Assembly: GCF_000597725.1 (NCBI RefSeq)
Contig: NZ_JFBL01000004.1
Coordinates: 62,001 to 126,000, forward strand
Length of the DNA stretch: 64,000 nucleotides
Origin: Sulfurospirillum arcachonense DSM 9755
GTDB lineage: Bacteria; Campylobacterota; Campylobacteria; Campylobacterales; Sulfurospirillaceae
Direction of reading: 5' to 3'
Position 1 is the stretch's first letter. The number at the start of each line of letters is the position of its first letter. Of the stretch, positions 28,424-38,521 are shown piece by piece. The notes below the pieces were generated by a model. That model was not told where the DNA came from. It saw only the letters and a list, made by a program, of their open reading frames with translations, and searched no databases. The translations under genes and the position numbers were made by a program.

Positions 28424-29018
28424 TTACAATATGGGCAATTTGAGAAGTGTTATAAATTTATTTGAGAAAATAAATACAAAAATAGAAGTTATAAAAGACC
28501 CTGATCAATTAAAAAATTTTGATAAAGTTATATTGCCTGGTGTTGGTGCATATAAAGATGCCATGGAAAATTTGAACAGCAATGGTATGAAAGAATCAAT
28601 ACTTGAGTTCTCTAAGAGCGGTAAACCCCTTCTTGGCATTTGCTTAGGTATGCAACTTTTACTTGATAGTAGTGAAGAGTTTGGTTTTACCCAAGGTTTA
28701 GGACTTATCCCTGGAATTGTAAAAGAGTTTGATAAATCAAAATTTGATCATAAATTAAAAGTTCCTCATATGGGCTGGAATGAGCTTTTTGTGGAGCGTG
28801 ATTCAAAACTTTTTGAAGGAATGAGTAAGGAGATTTATCTCTATTTTGTACACAGTTTTCATGCTACATGTAAAGATGAATATGTTATTGGAAAAACATT
28901 TTATGGTTATGACTTTGCGAGTGCTATAGAAAAAGACAATATTTATGGTGTACAACCTCATCCTGAAAAGTCACATGATAATGGATTGAAAATTTTACAA
29001 AATTTTACAAAAATATAA
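28407..29018 (+). CDS. hisH: Imidazole glycerol phosphate synthase glutaminase subunit HisH
   Basis: A 203-residue class I glutamine amidotransferase. It provides ammonia to HisF for making imidazole glycerol phosphate and AICAR in histidine synthesis. Key parts are [14 protein letters not shown] at the N-terminus, [11 protein letters not shown], the nucleophile Cys in [11 protein letters not shown], and the His/Glu of the triad in VQPHPEKS near the C-terminus. It overlaps the pglG-like gene by 17 bases and is followed by hisA after 8 bases. Some HisH paralogues serve nonulosonic-acid or flagellin modification, but adjacency to hisA supports the histidine pathway. No hisF is in the window. 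Confidence 0.92.
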   Translation: MIALIDYNMGNLRSVINLFEKINTKIEVIKDPDQLKNFDKVILPGVGAYKDAMENLNSNGMKESILEFSKSGKPLLGICLGMQLLLDSSEEFGFTQGLGLIPGIVKEFDKSKFDHKLKVPHMGWNELFVERDSKLFEGMSKEIYLYFVHSFHATCKDEYVIGKTFYGYDFASAIEKDNIYGVQPHPEKSHDNGLKILQNFTKI

Positions 29019-29026
29019 GGATAAAA

Positions 29027-29743
29027 GTGGATATTTTACCAGCAATAGATTTAAAAGATGGCCTTGCAGTTAGATTAACTCATGGGCTTATGGATACAGC
29101 TAAGATTTATTCAAATGAACCTTGGCAAGTAGCAAAACAGTTTGAAGATATGGGTTCAAAATGGCTTCATTTAGTAGATTTAAATGGGGCTTTTGCAGGA
29201 GAGCCAAAAAATATTGATCAGATAGAAAAAATTCGCCAAAATTGTAATTTAAAGTTAGAACTTGGTGGTGGAATTCGTGATGAAGATACAATAAGACGAT
29301 ATTGTGATTTAGGGATACAAAGAGTTATTTTAGGCTCAATTGCACTTAAAAATCCAGAGTTTGTCAAAAAAATGTGTAAATCTTACTCTATTGTAGTAGG
29401 TATTGACGCTATAGACGGTTATGTTGCAGTTGAAGGGTGGGCCCAAAAATCCACTATGAAAGCAACTGATTTGGCAAAAGATTTTGCAAATGCTGGAGTT
29501 GATGCTATAATATGTACAGATGTAGGAAAAGATGGGACACTTAGTGGTGTCAATGTTGATTTTACATTAGAAATTGCAAGAGCATCTGGAGTTGATACAA
29601 TTGCAAGTGGTGGAGTAAAGGATATGAATGATATTCAACTTTTGTTAGACACAAAAGAAGTATCAGGAGTAATAGTTGGTAAAGCCTATTATGAAGGTAC
29701 ACTCGATTTAATGGATGCATTTAAACTAGTGAATACTAATTGA
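29027..29743 (+). CDS. hisA: ProFAR isomerase HisA
   Basis: A 238-residue (beta/alpha)8 barrel enzyme converting N'-ProFAR to PRFAR in histidine synthesis. The catalytic Asp is in [15 protein letters not shown] and the second Asp in [15 protein letters not shown]; the phosphate-binding loops are ELGGGIRD and [11 protein letters not shown]. It starts at GTG 29027 with AAGG eight bases upstream. It follows hisH closely and is the last gene of this block; the next gene (cheY) has its own 67-base upstream gap. Size and motifs are normal for the family. Confidence 0.95.
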   Translation: MDILPAIDLKDGLAVRLTHGLMDTAKIYSNEPWQVAKQFEDMGSKWLHLVDLNGAFAGEPKNIDQIEKIRQNCNLKLELGGGIRDEDTIRRYCDLGIQRVILGSIALKNPEFVKKMCKSYSIVVGIDAIDGYVAVEGWAQKSTMKATDLAKDFANAGVDAIICTDVGKDGTLSGVNVDFTLEIARASGVDTIASGGVKDMNDIQLLLDTKEVSGVIVGKAYYEGTLDLMDAFKLVNTN

Positions 29744-29810
29744 AGTTAAAGTAATTTCAAAGTAAATTTAGCTAAAATGTAGTCAAAATAACTTGTTAAA
29801 AGGAGTGACA

Positions 29811-30176
29811 TTGAGATTGCTAGTAGTAGATGATAGCTCGACAATGCGCCGCATAATTAAAAATACATTAGCAAGGTTGGACTATAAAGACGTATTAGAA
29901 GCAGAACATGGTGTGCAAGCGTGGCAGATTATGTGTGAAAATGATGATATTGATGTTCTTATTACCGACTGGAATATGCCAGAGATGAATGGGCTTGAGT
30001 TAGTAAAAAAAGTAAGAGCTGAAAAAAAGTATGAAGATATGCCTATTATTATGGTTACGACTGAAGGCGGTAAAGCTGAAGTAATTGTTGCTTTGAAAGC
30101 TGGAGTTAACAACTACATAGTAAAACCTTTTACACCTGCTGTTTTAAAAGAAAAATTAGAGGATGTTTTAGGTTAA
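29811..30176 (+). CDS. cheY: Chemotaxis response regulator CheY
   Basis: A 121-residue single-domain response regulator. It has the acidic pair in LLVVDDSSTMRR, the phospho-acceptor Asp in VLITDWNMPEMNG (near residue 51), the Thr in IIMVTTEGG and the Lys in YIVKPFTP. It controls flagellar motor switching after phosphorylation by CheA. The start is TTG 29811 directly after AGGAGTGACA; in-frame upstream codons exist but lack a ribosome binding site. Order cheY-prmA-ftsH is conserved in Campylobacter. A -10-like TAAAAT lies at about 29773, consistent with its own promoter. Confidence 0.93.
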   Translation: MRLLVVDDSSTMRRIIKNTLARLDYKDVLEAEHGVQAWQIMCENDDIDVLITDWNMPEMNGLELVKKVRAEKKYEDMPIIMVTTEGGKAEVIVALKAGVNNYIVKPFTPAVLKEKLEDVLG

Positions 30177-30182
30177 TCATAT

Positions 30183-31007
30183 ATGAAGAAGACCTATTAC
30201 GAATTACAAATCACCCCAATCGGCGAATACGACCGTTTCGCCGATTTTATCCTAACATTAACAAATGAAGCTATAGAAGAGTGCGATGGTGTAATAATCG
30301 TGCGTAGTGAAGATGACTTAGATACTATTGAATTTGGTGTAAAAGTTTTTGCTGAAAGTCTTGCAGCTTCTTTAAATCAAGATATTAGCGTTACAACAAA
30401 ACTAGAAGAAAAGCCAAATATTGATTGGATAAGTAGTTATCAAAATTCTGTACAACCTATAGTAGTTGGAAAATTTTACATACATCCTAGTTGGATAGAA
30501 CCTAAAAAAGATAAGTTAAATATTTTAATTGATCCTGCACTTTCATTTGGTTCAGGTCATCATGAGACTACTTATGGATGTCTTGTGATGTTACAAAAAT
30601 ATTTACAAAAAAATGATAAAGTTCTTGATGTTGGATGTGGTAGTGGAATTTTATCTATAGCTAGTTCAAAACTTGAAGCTGTTGTTGATTTGTGTGATAC
30701 TGATGAATTAGCAGTAAAGAGTGCAAAAGAAAACTTTAAATTAAATAAAGAAAGATTTCATTCTTCTTGGCTAGGTTCAGTTCAAAAATCTGAAGCTCAG
30801 TATGATGTCGTTATAGCAAATATTATAGCTGATGTTCTTATTATGTTAGCTTCAGATTTAATTAATACAACAAAAAAAGAGGGTATATTGATACTCTCAG
30901 GAATATTAGATAAGTATATAGATAGAGTAGAAAAAAGATATAGTTCTTTAGAAGTTTTAGAAAAATATAAAAAAGATGAGTGGTATACACTTGTACTTAA
31001 AAGGTAA
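30183..31007 (+). CDS. prmA: Ribosomal protein L11 methyltransferase PrmA
   Basis: A 274-residue SAM-dependent methyltransferase that trimethylates ribosomal protein L11. It has the family's DPALSFGSGHHETTYGCL block (residues about 118-135), motif I KVLDVGCGSGILSIAS, and the N/D-PPY-like catalytic region as VVIANIIADVLIMLASDL. The N-terminal substrate-recognition domain is shorter than in enterobacteria, as is usual in this phylum. It lies six bases after cheY and three bases before ftsH. The first 70 bases are visibly richer in G and C than the rest of the gene, a minor oddity. Confidence 0.9.
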   Translation: MKKTYYELQITPIGEYDRFADFILTLTNEAIEECDGVIIVRSEDDLDTIEFGVKVFAESLAASLNQDISVTTKLEEKPNIDWISSYQNSVQPIVVGKFYIHPSWIEPKKDKLNILIDPALSFGSGHHETTYGCLVMLQKYLQKNDKVLDVGCGSGILSIASSKLEAVVDLCDTDELAVKSAKENFKLNKERFHSSWLGSVQKSEAQYDVVIANIIADVLIMLASDLINTTKKEGILILSGILDKYIDRVEKRYSSLEVLEKYKKDEWYTLVLKR

Positions 31008-31010
31008 TAA

Positions 31011-32993
31011 ATGAACCAAAACAACGATAATAGAGACAATAAAAACAATAAAAATAATAATTTTTTTAACCAAAATCCACTTTTAGTTTTTGCGATATTT
31101 TCTATCGTAATTATTATGATATTTAAAAGCTTTTTAGCAACAGATGATGGTTTTGGTGGAGATAATATACTTGGAAACTCAAAAGCAGTTACAAAAAATA
31201 TTAATTATTATGATTTTAAAGAATTAGTGAAAAAGAATCAAGTCACTTATGTAGCTATAGGACAAACTATACTAAGAGCCATTTCTGAAAATGGTGTTTC
31301 TAAAACAGTTTATATAGTAAAAAAAGTAGGGGAAGACAATACTCTTATTCCTCTTTTAGATGAGAAAAAAATTCCTTATGGTGGATATAATGAAACAAAT
31401 GTGTTTACAGAGATACTTTTTTCATGGGTAATTCCTATTTTTATATTTTTTGGTATATGGATGCTTCTTGCTAATCGTATGCAAAAAAATATGGGTGGTG
31501 GAATCCTTGGAATGGGAAATAGTAAAAAACTTGTAAACTCAGAAAAACCAGATGTTACTTTTGATGATGTTGCTGGTGTGGAAGAATCAAAAGAAGAAGT
31601 AAAAGAGATAGTAGATTTTTTGAAAAATCCAGATCGTTATTTAAATCTTGGAGCAAAAATTCCAAAAGGTGTTCTTTTAGTAGGTCCTCCAGGTACTGGT
31701 AAAACACTTCTTGCAAAAGCAGTTGCTGGTGAAGCTAGTGTTCCTTTCTTTTCAGTTTCAGGATCATCTTTTATAGAGATGTTTGTTGGTGTTGGTGCAA
31801 GTCGTGTAAGAGACCTTTTTGAAAATGCAAAAAAAGAAGCTCCTGCTATTGTTTTTATTGACGAAATCGATGCTATTGGTAAAAGCCGTGCAGCAAATGG
31901 ACAAATGGGTGGAAATGATGAGAGAGAACAAACACTAAATCAACTTCTTGCAGAAATGGATGGATTTAGCTCAGACAAGTCTCCTGTCATTGTACTTGCT
32001 GCTACAAATAGACCAGAAGTTCTTGATGCGGCACTTTTAAGACCAGGACGTTTTGATAGACAAGTATTAGTAGATAAGCCAGATTTTCAGGGTAGACGTG
32101 ACATTTTAAAGGTTCATGTTAATGGTATTAAACTTTCAAAAGATATTGATTTAGAAGAGATTGCTAGACTGACTGCTGGGCTTGCTGGGGCAGATTTGGC
32201 AAATATTATCAACGAAGCTGCTTTACTTGGTGGAAGAAAAAACAAATCTCATGTGGAACAAGTAGATATGGTTGAAGCAGTAGAACGTGCAATTGCTGGA
32301 CTTGAAAAGAAAAGCAGACGTATAAATCCTGAAGAAAAAAGAATAGTAGCTTACCATGAAAGTGGACATGCTCTTATAGCTGAAACTACAAAAGGTGCAA
32401 AAAGTGTATCTAAAGTTTCTATTATTCCAAGAGGATTAGCAGCACTTGGATATACACTAAATACTCCTGAAGAAAATAAATTTTTAGCTCAAAGACATGA
32501 ACTTGTAGCAGAAGTTGATGTTTTATTGGGTGGTCGTGCGGCTGAAGAAGTTTTTATAGGTGAAATAAGTACTGGTGCAGGAAATGATTTAGAGCGTGCA
32601 ACAGATATTATTAAATCTATGGTTGGTATGTATGGCATGAGTGAAGTTGCTGGACTAATGGTTCTTACTAAACAAAGAAATACATTCTTAGCAGGTGGCA
32701 CATCTAATGAGTATAGTGAAAAAATGGCAGAAAATCTTGATGCCTATGTAAAAAATATGCTTCAAGAAAGATATGATGTTGTTCTTAATACATTAAATCA
32801 ATATAAAGATTGTATTGAAAATATAGTCCTTACTTTAAAAGAATATGAGACTATAGATGGTGATAAGTTGCGTGAAATTATACACGCGTATGAAGATGAA
32901 CATAATATAGTATCTATAGTAAGAAACAACAAACAAATGTCTAATCCAAAAAAAGATACTCCAAAAGATGAAGAAATAGACAATGAAAAATAA
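31011..32993 (+). CDS. ftsH: ATP-dependent zinc metalloprotease FtsH
   Basis: A 660-residue membrane-bound AAA protease that degrades misfolded membrane proteins and regulatory substrates. The N-terminus is Asn-rich, followed by one membrane segment (about 28-45), a periplasmic region, and a second segment (about 138-155). The AAA domain shows Walker A GPPGTGKT from residue 225, Walker [12 protein letters not shown] and the second region of homology [19 protein letters not shown]. The protease domain has the zinc motif HESGH near residue 448 and the third ligand region in [12 protein letters not shown]. It overlaps the next gene by 11 bases. Confidence 0.96.
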   Translation: MNQNNDNRDNKNNKNNNFFNQNPLLVFAIFSIVIIMIFKSFLATDDGFGGDNILGNSKAVTKNINYYDFKELVKKNQVTYVAIGQTILRAISENGVSKTVYIVKKVGEDNTLIPLLDEKKIPYGGYNETNVFTEILFSWVIPIFIFFGIWMLLANRMQKNMGGGILGMGNSKKLVNSEKPDVTFDDVAGVEESKEEVKEIVDFLKNPDRYLNLGAKIPKGVLLVGPPGTGKTLLAKAVAGEASVPFFSVSGSSFIEMFVGVGASRVRDLFENAKKEAPAIVFIDEIDAIGKSRAANGQMGGNDEREQTLNQLLAEMDGFSSDKSPVIVLAATNRPEVLDAALLRPGRFDRQVLVDKPDFQGRRDILKVHVNGIKLSKDIDLEEIARLTAGLAGADLANIINEAALLGGRKNKSHVEQVDMVEAVERAIAGLEKKSRRINPEEKRIVAYHESGHALIAETTKGAKSVSKVSIIPRGLAALGYTLNTPEENKFLAQRHELVAEVDVLLGGRAAEEVFIGEISTGAGNDLERATDIIKSMVGMYGMSEVAGLMVLTKQRNTFLAGGTSNEYSEKMAENLDAYVKNMLQERYDVVLNTLNQYKDCIENIVLTLKEYETIDGDKLREIIHAYEDEHNIVSIVRNNKQMSNPKKDTPKDEEIDNEK

Positions 32994-33639
32994 TACATCA
33001 ACACAGGTAATAGCAAAAGAAGGATGGAAATATATATTATTTGTATTTTGTCTTTTTGTTGTATCTGTGTGGTTTGATGTTTTTTCATGGGTCTTTTTTG
33101 TACTTTTAGTCTTTACAGGATTTTTATTTAGGAACCCAGAAAGGCTTCCTGCTGAAGATGATGATATGGCAGTACTTTCTCCATGTGATGGAACAATAAC
33201 TAATATTTCAAAATTCTTATACACTGATGGGAAAGAATATATAAAAGTAGAGATACAAAAAACTCTTACAGAAGTATCAATTTTGAGAGCTCCTACGGTT
33301 ATGAATATAAAAGAGTGTCAAAGAAGACATGGTCTTTTTCTAGCAGCTAGTTCAAACTTAAGTAAAGAGTTAGGTGAAAAAGTTACCCTTACATGTAAAA
33401 GTAGTTATAGTGAACTTTTTATGAATATAAATGCTGGTAGATTTGCTAGAAAAATTGAGCTATTTAAAACTGTTGGACCATTGAAATCAGCGCAAAGATT
33501 TGGTATTTTGGTTGAAGGTAATGTTGAATTATATTTAGCCTTGGATACAAGAATTAAAGTGGCAGTTGGAGATGAAGTAAAAGCTGGAGAGAGTGTATTA
33601 GGATACTTTGCACATAAAGGAAATATAAGTGAAAACTAA
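32983..33639 (+). CDS. Phosphatidylserine decarboxylase-related protein
   Basis: A 218-residue protein with two short N-terminal membrane segments (YILFVFCLFVVSVWFDVFSWVFFVLLVF) and the psd-like core LSPCDGTITNI, KVEIQKTLTEVSILRAPTVMN, INAGRFARKIELF and the C-terminal SAQRFGILVEGNVELYLALD. True short-form decarboxylases cleave themselves at Gly-Ser in an RFGS-like motif to make the pyruvoyl cofactor. In my alignment by eye the matching position reads Gly-Asn, so the pyruvoyl-forming Ser seems absent. It sits between ftsH and pssA as in Campylobacter. The neighbour pssA makes phosphatidylserine, so a lipid role is likely but decarboxylase activity is doubtful. Confidence 0.75.
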   Translation: MKNNTSTQVIAKEGWKYILFVFCLFVVSVWFDVFSWVFFVLLVFTGFLFRNPERLPAEDDDMAVLSPCDGTITNISKFLYTDGKEYIKVEIQKTLTEVSILRAPTVMNIKECQRRHGLFLAASSNLSKELGEKVTLTCKSSYSELFMNINAGRFARKIELFKTVGPLKSAQRFGILVEGNVELYLALDTRIKVAVGDEVKAGESVLGYFAHKGNISEN

Positions 33640-34360
33640 TAGTGAAGGTAAGTTACAACTTATGTATATTTTTCCAAATCTTTTTACAGCAGCTAGCGCT
33701 TTTTTGGGGATGATTGGAATTATTGCTTCTTCAAATGGGCAATTTGAGAAAGCAGCAATTTATATTTTACTTTCGTTAGTATTTGATGGTTTAGATGGAA
33801 GAGTAGCAAGACTTACAAACACAACAAGTAAATTTGGTGCAGAGTTTGATTCATTGGCAGATGTTATAGCATTTGGAGCAGCTCCTTCAATGCTTTTTTA
33901 CTTTAGTATAGGGCATCAATTTGGAAAACTAGGAGCACTTTTTTGTGCTATGTATGTAGTTTTTGGTGCTATTAGGCTTGCTAGATTTAATGTTATGAGT
34001 ATTTCAACAGAGCCATCAGTATTTATTGGTATTCCAATTCCTGGAGCAGCTGTAGTATTGACTATGTGGATATTGACTTATCTTGAGTACCCAGTAATGC
34101 AAGGTTATGAAATTTTAATGTTATTGTCATTAGGAGTATTGTCTTTTCTTATGGTCAGTAACATTCGGTATCCAAGTTTTAAAAAAATTGATTTAAAAAA
34201 AGCAAATTTAATAAAAGTGCTAATAGCACTTATATTAGTGTTTTCATTGCTTTATTTATTTCCTATTGAGAGTACAACACTTCTTATAACAGCTTATCTT
34301 TTATATGGACTTTTAAGAGGTGTATATACTTTTATAGTTGCAAAACGAAAAAAAATCTAG
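33629..34360 (+). CDS. pssA: CDP-diacylglycerol-serine O-phosphatidyltransferase PssA
   Basis: A 243-residue membrane enzyme that makes phosphatidylserine from CDP-diacylglycerol and L-serine. The CDP-alcohol phosphotransferase signature is complete: DGLDGRVARLTNTTSKFGAEFDSLAD (Dx2DGx2ARx7-8Gx3Dx3D). About six to eight hydrophobic segments follow. It starts at GTG 33629 and overlaps the psd-related gene by 11 bases. It is the last gene of the cheY-to-pssA run; a promoter and leader for leuA follow. Confidence 0.93.
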   Translation: MKTNSEGKLQLMYIFPNLFTAASAFLGMIGIIASSNGQFEKAAIYILLSLVFDGLDGRVARLTNTTSKFGAEFDSLADVIAFGAAPSMLFYFSIGHQFGKLGALFCAMYVVFGAIRLARFNVMSISTEPSVFIGIPIPGAAVVLTMWILTYLEYPVMQGYEILMLLSLGVLSFLMVSNIRYPSFKKIDLKKANLIKVLIALILVFSLLYLFPIESTTLLITAYLLYGLLRGVYTFIVAKRKKI

Positions 34361-34366
34361 TATAAT
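34361..34366 (+). promoter_or_regulatory. Probable -10 element (TATAAT) for the leuA leader transcript
   Basis: A perfect TATAAT begins one base after the pssA stop codon, about 260 bases upstream of leuA and about 100 bases upstream of the leader peptide start. Campylobacterota promoters often depend on the -10 box with a poorly conserved -35, so no -35 is claimed. Transcription from here would give the long 5' leader expected for attenuation. Confidence 0.5.
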
Positions 34367-34468
34367 TAACAAAATTAAATTACAGAAGTCACACTTCGTG
34401 CTTCAGTGATTGAAGATAGTATGGATTTTATTCATATTATCTGAGAAATTAAATAAAAAGGAGACGTC

Positions 34469-34546
34469 ATGACATATGTACATGTAAAAAATATTTCAAC
34501 AAAAAAGAGAAATAACGTTCTCCTTCTCTTCCTCCTCAGCCTCTAA
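34469..34546 (+). CDS. Leucine-rich leader peptide of leuA (leuL-like)
   Basis: A 25-codon reading frame with AAAAAGGAGACGTC directly before its ATG, ending 83 bases upstream of leuA. The C-terminal stretch reads VLLLFLLSL: six leucines in eight codons, using CTC five times and CTT once, while the surrounding AT-rich genes mostly use TTA. This is the structure of an attenuation peptide, in which ribosomes stall at scarce-leucine codons. The Leu-codon tract near 34514-34524 can pair, with one bulged base, with the peptide's own AAGGAGACGT ribosome site near 34457-34467, and it contains a CCTCCT that mimics an anti-Shine-Dalgarno. I saw no clear intrinsic terminator between the peptide and leuA, so the downstream mechanism is open. 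Confidence 0.8.
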   Translation: MTYVHVKNISTKKRNNVLLLFLLSL

Positions 34547-34629
34547 AATTTAATATAACCCATAATGAATTAGCGTAGCTTTTAGTATTGATCTAAAGGC
34601 ATTATAGTGATAATAATAAGGATAATTCC

Positions 34630-36189
34630 ATGAACACACAAAATATAAAAATATTTGATACAACATTAAGAGATGGTGAGCAAAGCCCTGGTGCTTCAAT
34701 GAATACAGAAGAAAAAATACAATTAGCTTTACAATTAGAAAAACTTGGAGTAGATATAATTGAAGCTGGATTTGCAGCAGCTAGTCCTGGTGATTTTGAT
34801 GCAATTTCAAGAATTGCCGCGCAAGTAAAAAATGCAACAGTTTGTTCTTTAGCTCGCGCATTAGATAGAGATATAAAAGCAGCAGGTGAAGCTGTAGCAC
34901 AAGCTAAAATGAAAAGAATTCATACTTTTATTGCTACAAGTCCAATTCACATGGAATATAAGCTAAAAATGACACCAGAACAAGTTATAAAAAAAGCAGT
35001 AGACGCAGTAACATATGCAAAAACATTTTGTGATGATGTAGAGTTTAGTTGTGAAGACGCAGGTAGAAGTGATATAGTTTTTATGAAAGAGATATTGGAT
35101 GCTGTGATAAATGCAGGGGCCACAACTTTAAATATTCCTGATACGGTAGGTTATAGAATGCCAAGTGAAATGGGAGCTATTATAAAATCTTTACATGAAA
35201 GTGTAGGTGATCGTGCTATTCTTTCTGTTCATAATCATAATGATTTAGGATTAGCAACGGCTAGCTCGATTGAGTGTATATTAAATGGTGCGAGACAAGT
35301 AGAGTGTACTATCAATGGACTTGGAGAGCGTGCAGGAAATGCAGCTTTAGAAGAGGTTGTAATGGCTCTTCGTACACGTCATGATATATTTGGTGATTAT
35401 GATACAAATATCAATATAAAAGAGTTATATCCAACAAGTAGATTGGTTTCTAGCATTACAGGTATTGAGCCACAACCAAATAAAGCTATTGTTGGGAAAA
35501 ATGCTTTTGCTCATGAAAGTGGTATTCATCAAGATGGTGTTTTAAAACATATGGAAACATATGAAATTATGAAAGCTACAGATATAGGTTTAGATAAAAA
35601 CTCTATTGTTTTAGGCAAACATTCAGGTCGTCATGCGTTTAAAGATAAACTTGAGAAATTAGGTTTTAGTTTAAAAGATGAAGAGATAAATGAAGCATTT
35701 GATAGATTTAAAATTTTAGCTGATGCGAAAAAAGAGATTTTTGATGATGATATTAGAGCATTAATTTCAGCAGAGATCACAAAAATCAATGAAGTATTTA
35801 AGTTAGTAACTTTACAATTAAGTGATTGTAACCCTGGTGGTGTTGCAAACGCAGCTGTTACGATTGCGTATGATGGTAAAGAAGTAACTGACGCGGCTAT
35901 TGGAAATGGTACTATGGATGCAGTGTTTAAAGTGATTGATAGAGTTTGTAATGTCAATGGAGAACTAAGAGATTATCAAGTTGACGCTGTTACTGAAGGT
36001 AAAGATGCGCTTGCAAGAGTTATCGTTAAAGTTGCCTTTGAAGATGATAAACCAGCTATTATGGGACATGGTTTGAGTGTAGATACTATGCTAGCAACAG
36101 CAAAAGCTTATATAGGGGCTTTAAATAGTTATATGTCTATGAAAGATGGTTTAAGAAGTAGTAGTAATAAAACTGGGGCAAATATTTAA
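34630..36189 (+). CDS. leuA: 2-isopropylmalate synthase LeuA
   Basis: A 519-residue enzyme condensing acetyl-CoA with 2-ketoisovalerate, the first step of leucine synthesis. The catalytic barrel opens with [19 protein letters not shown] and carries [13 protein letters not shown] (metal-binding His pair), [15 protein letters not shown] and [12 protein letters not shown]. The C-terminal regulatory (LeuA dimer) domain follows from about residue 390 and would bind leucine for feedback inhibition. It has an AAGGA ribosome site and sits behind a leucine-rich leader peptide, so both attenuation and feedback inhibition are expected. It stands alone, with no leuBCD next to it. Confidence 0.95.
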   Translation: MNTQNIKIFDTTLRDGEQSPGASMNTEEKIQLALQLEKLGVDIIEAGFAAASPGDFDAISRIAAQVKNATVCSLARALDRDIKAAGEAVAQAKMKRIHTFIATSPIHMEYKLKMTPEQVIKKAVDAVTYAKTFCDDVEFSCEDAGRSDIVFMKEILDAVINAGATTLNIPDTVGYRMPSEMGAIIKSLHESVGDRAILSVHNHNDLGLATASSIECILNGARQVECTINGLGERAGNAALEEVVMALRTRHDIFGDYDTNINIKELYPTSRLVSSITGIEPQPNKAIVGKNAFAHESGIHQDGVLKHMETYEIMKATDIGLDKNSIVLGKHSGRHAFKDKLEKLGFSLKDEEINEAFDRFKILADAKKEIFDDDIRALISAEITKINEVFKLVTLQLSDCNPGGVANAAVTIAYDGKEVTDAAIGNGTMDAVFKVIDRVCNVNGELRDYQVDAVTEGKDALARVIVKVAFEDDKPAIMGHGLSVDTMLATAKAYIGALNSYMSMKDGLRSSSNKTGANI

Positions 36190-36197
36190 TTTTTTAA

Positions 36198-36221
36198 GTA
36201 GGCCAAATTTAATTGGTCTAC
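36198..36221. terminator. Hairpin between convergent leuA and the TPR gene
   Basis: An inverted repeat with nine-base arms (GTAGGCCAA and TTGGTCTAC, one G-U pair) around a six-base AT loop lies just after the leuA stop and overlaps the stop codon of the minus-strand TPR gene. The flanking T-runs are weak on both sides, but the position between convergent genes supports a shared terminator. Confidence 0.55.
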
Positions 36222-38521
36222 CTAGTTATTTTAAAGGCAAAATATTTAGATTCAAAGTTACTATCATCTATTTTATTATATTGGATAGTAGCTCCTTCCC
36301 AGTTTTCTATTTCTTGATACAACAATCCTAATCCATATCTTGCTTCAAGATTTTTTGGATTAGTTAGTTTAGATAATTCTAAAAGTGCAACAGCATTTTC
36401 TACATGATGAGCTCCTATACTTGCTACTGCAGCTAAAAAGATTGTTTCACTATCAGTCTTTTTTAATTCATCAATAAGTTGGTTATAAAGTACATAAGCT
36501 TCTTCAAAATTATGAGTGTAGATGTTGGTATAGGCTAAAGTTTGTACAATCGCAGCAACATCTGTTTTTTCTAATTCCATCTTTTTTATAAGACGATTTC
36601 TCTCATGATATAAAAGTCCTCCAATTTGAAGAAGTTTAATATAAGATTCTTTTACTATTCTTGGACCATAATAAAAAGAGTTATAATCTAAATCTAGTTT
36701 TTTGAAGTCTATTTGTATGCCTTTTGCATATTTTTTTATATCTGTTTTTTTATGTTTAACATTAAAGTTGATAATATTTGCCATAATATCTCTTGGAAGA
36801 ACAGATTTGAGTAGAGTAGCTTTTTGTCTATAGGCTTTTTCGTTAAAAATCTTTTGCGCAATAATAGTGTCAAAAATGAGATTAAGTGGAGTTTTTTCCT
36901 TTTTATGTTCTAACCATCTTGTTAAAGAGAGTTGGTTGTTTTCTGTTAAGTGGACTAATGAAATAAAAAGGTTAGATTTTTCCAATTGATCTTCACTCGT
37001 TATACTTGCTTTTACATCTTCTTTTAATTTTTCTATATCAGTTCTTATGAGTTTACCACACATAATCGCAAATGCTCCAGCGGTATAATTATTGTTGTCT
37101 AAGTGATAACTTTTAGCAAAATGTTTATATGCTTTTGAAAAATCACCAATTTGTGCATATGTCAGAGCTAGATTGTAGTGAAGAATAGAGTGTTTTGGAT
37201 ATGTATCTATCATCTTTAAAAAGATTTGATTTGCTTGTTCTGTATGATGGTTAAGTGCTTTTTTTATCCCTGAGCTAATTGAAATATTGACTTTTGACAT
37301 AGTAGAGCTCTGTTTGAGATAAGATAAAGCAGGACCTATCTCATCTATAAAAACATTCATACTCCCTTTTCTTATAAAATTGATAGTCTGTTTTGCATTA
37401 AAAACTTTAAAAGGAGCAAAATAAAATAGTAGACTATATGTTCTTTTATCATCAAAAAATAGTGCTTTATCAAACTCTTCTTGTGCAATATTTACATTAA
37501 ATAAAGAGTCTTTTAGAGTTACTCTTATAGGGTATATTTTTGTAGCTTTTTCATTATATTGTTTATAGAGTTCATTCATTATTTTTGCACTATTTGGAAG
37601 TTCACCTAGTTTATTATAAACAAGGGCAAGAGCTGTTTTTACATGTAAAGGATGTTCAGTGTTTCCATTGGCTGCTAGAAGGTATTTTTTCGCAGCTTTA
37701 AACTCTCCAATCCTAGCATATAAAAGTCCCAAAGTAAAAGCGTCATTAGTTTTTGCACTTTTTTCTAATCTATTGATTGCTTGAGTATTTATATTAATTG
37801 AAGAGAGAATTTTTGAAGCAAGATAATCCTGTTCATAATTATAGTAGCTTGAACTAGCATGTGAAAGAGCTGCTAAAGATTCGTAATAATAACCCTTATA
37901 ATAGTTAATTAATCCAACATAGTATGAGTATAAAGGAGCATTACTTTCCATAGGGAGATATGTGTATGCTAAATCAATATAATATTTAAATAAATTTTGC
38001 TTACCTAAGTGGAGTGCACAAACTGCTGCATTAATAGCACTTACACATCTTTGTTCTTCGTTGTCAATTGCTTTTTTAAATGAATCAAGAGATTCTTTAT
38101 AAGCTTTTTCCTTGAGCTTTGCAACACCTATATTGTAGTAAGATATCGCTTCATTGAAAGTCGAAATTCTTTTGTATACGGTTAAGGCTTCTTTTTTGTT
38201 TCCACGTTCATATAAAATATTTGCTTTTTTTATCATATTTTCTAAATTAGAAGGTGAAAATTGGTCAAATTCATTTTTTTTGTGTAGTTTTTCTGCAAGT
38301 TTTGTTGTATTGACATCTAGTACTTTTGGCTCTTTAGCAGTATTTAAAGAGATAATAACAGTTATAATAATTATAAAAAGAATAAGAAAAACAACACCAC
38401 CAATGATAAAAAGTTTTTTCTTTTGATCTATAGGTTGTTTTGTTTGCTCACTCTTTTCTTGTTTGGGTTCAAGAGTTTCGTCTTCACCTGCTTCAAGGAT
38501 TATTATCTCTTCTTCAGCCAT
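36218..38521 (-). CDS. Membrane-anchored tetratricopeptide (TPR) repeat protein
   Basis: A 767-residue protein with an acidic cytoplasmic N-terminus, one membrane helix (KLFIIGGVVFLILFIIIITVIISL, about residues 36-59), and a long, presumably periplasmic region built of TPR-like helices. Recognisable units include ALTVYKRISTFNEAISYYNIGVAKLKEKAYKE, HYNLALTYAQIGDFSKAYKHFAKSYHLD and ARYGLGLLYQEIENWEGATIQYNKI. TPRs are scaffolds for protein contacts. Its start overlaps the serS stop by one base, so it is the last gene of the der-aroK-trpS-serS operon. I cannot assign a partner; large TPR proteins of this kind next to serS are seen in relatives, as I recall. Confidence 0.8.
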   Translation of the reverse strand: MAEEEIIILEAGEDETLEPKQEKSEQTKQPIDQKKKLFIIGGVVFLILFIIIITVIISLNTAKEPKVLDVNTTKLAEKLHKKNEFDQFSPSNLENMIKKANILYERGNKKEALTVYKRISTFNEAISYYNIGVAKLKEKAYKESLDSFKKAIDNEEQRCVSAINAAVCALHLGKQNLFKYYIDLAYTYLPMESNAPLYSYYVGLINYYKGYYYESLAALSHASSSYYNYEQDYLASKILSSININTQAINRLEKSAKTNDAFTLGLLYARIGEFKAAKKYLLAANGNTEHPLHVKTALALVYNKLGELPNSAKIMNELYKQYNEKATKIYPIRVTLKDSLFNVNIAQEEFDKALFFDDKRTYSLLFYFAPFKVFNAKQTINFIRKGSMNVFIDEIGPALSYLKQSSTMSKVNISISSGIKKALNHHTEQANQIFLKMIDTYPKHSILHYNLALTYAQIGDFSKAYKHFAKSYHLDNNNYTAGAFAIMCGKLIRTDIEKLKEDVKASITSEDQLEKSNLFISLVHLTENNQLSLTRWLEHKKEKTPLNLIFDTIIAQKIFNEKAYRQKATLLKSVLPRDIMANIINFNVKHKKTDIKKYAKGIQIDFKKLDLDYNSFYYGPRIVKESYIKLLQIGGLLYHERNRLIKKMELEKTDVAAIVQTLAYTNIYTHNFEEAYVLYNQLIDELKKTDSETIFLAAVASIGAHHVENAVALLELSKLTNPKNLEARYGLGLLYQEIENWEGATIQYNKIDDSNFESKYFAFKITR

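Noticed and set aside
28407-29018. HisH as a glycan-pathway amidotransferase (pseudaminic/legionaminic type)
   Set aside because: It lies directly before hisA and has normal HisH motifs, so histidine synthesis is the simpler reading.
34547-34629. Classical intrinsic terminator between the leucine leader peptide and leuA
   Set aside because: Only weak pairings (CTAAAA with TTTTAG, AGC with GCT) and no T-run were found, so I do not call a terminator.
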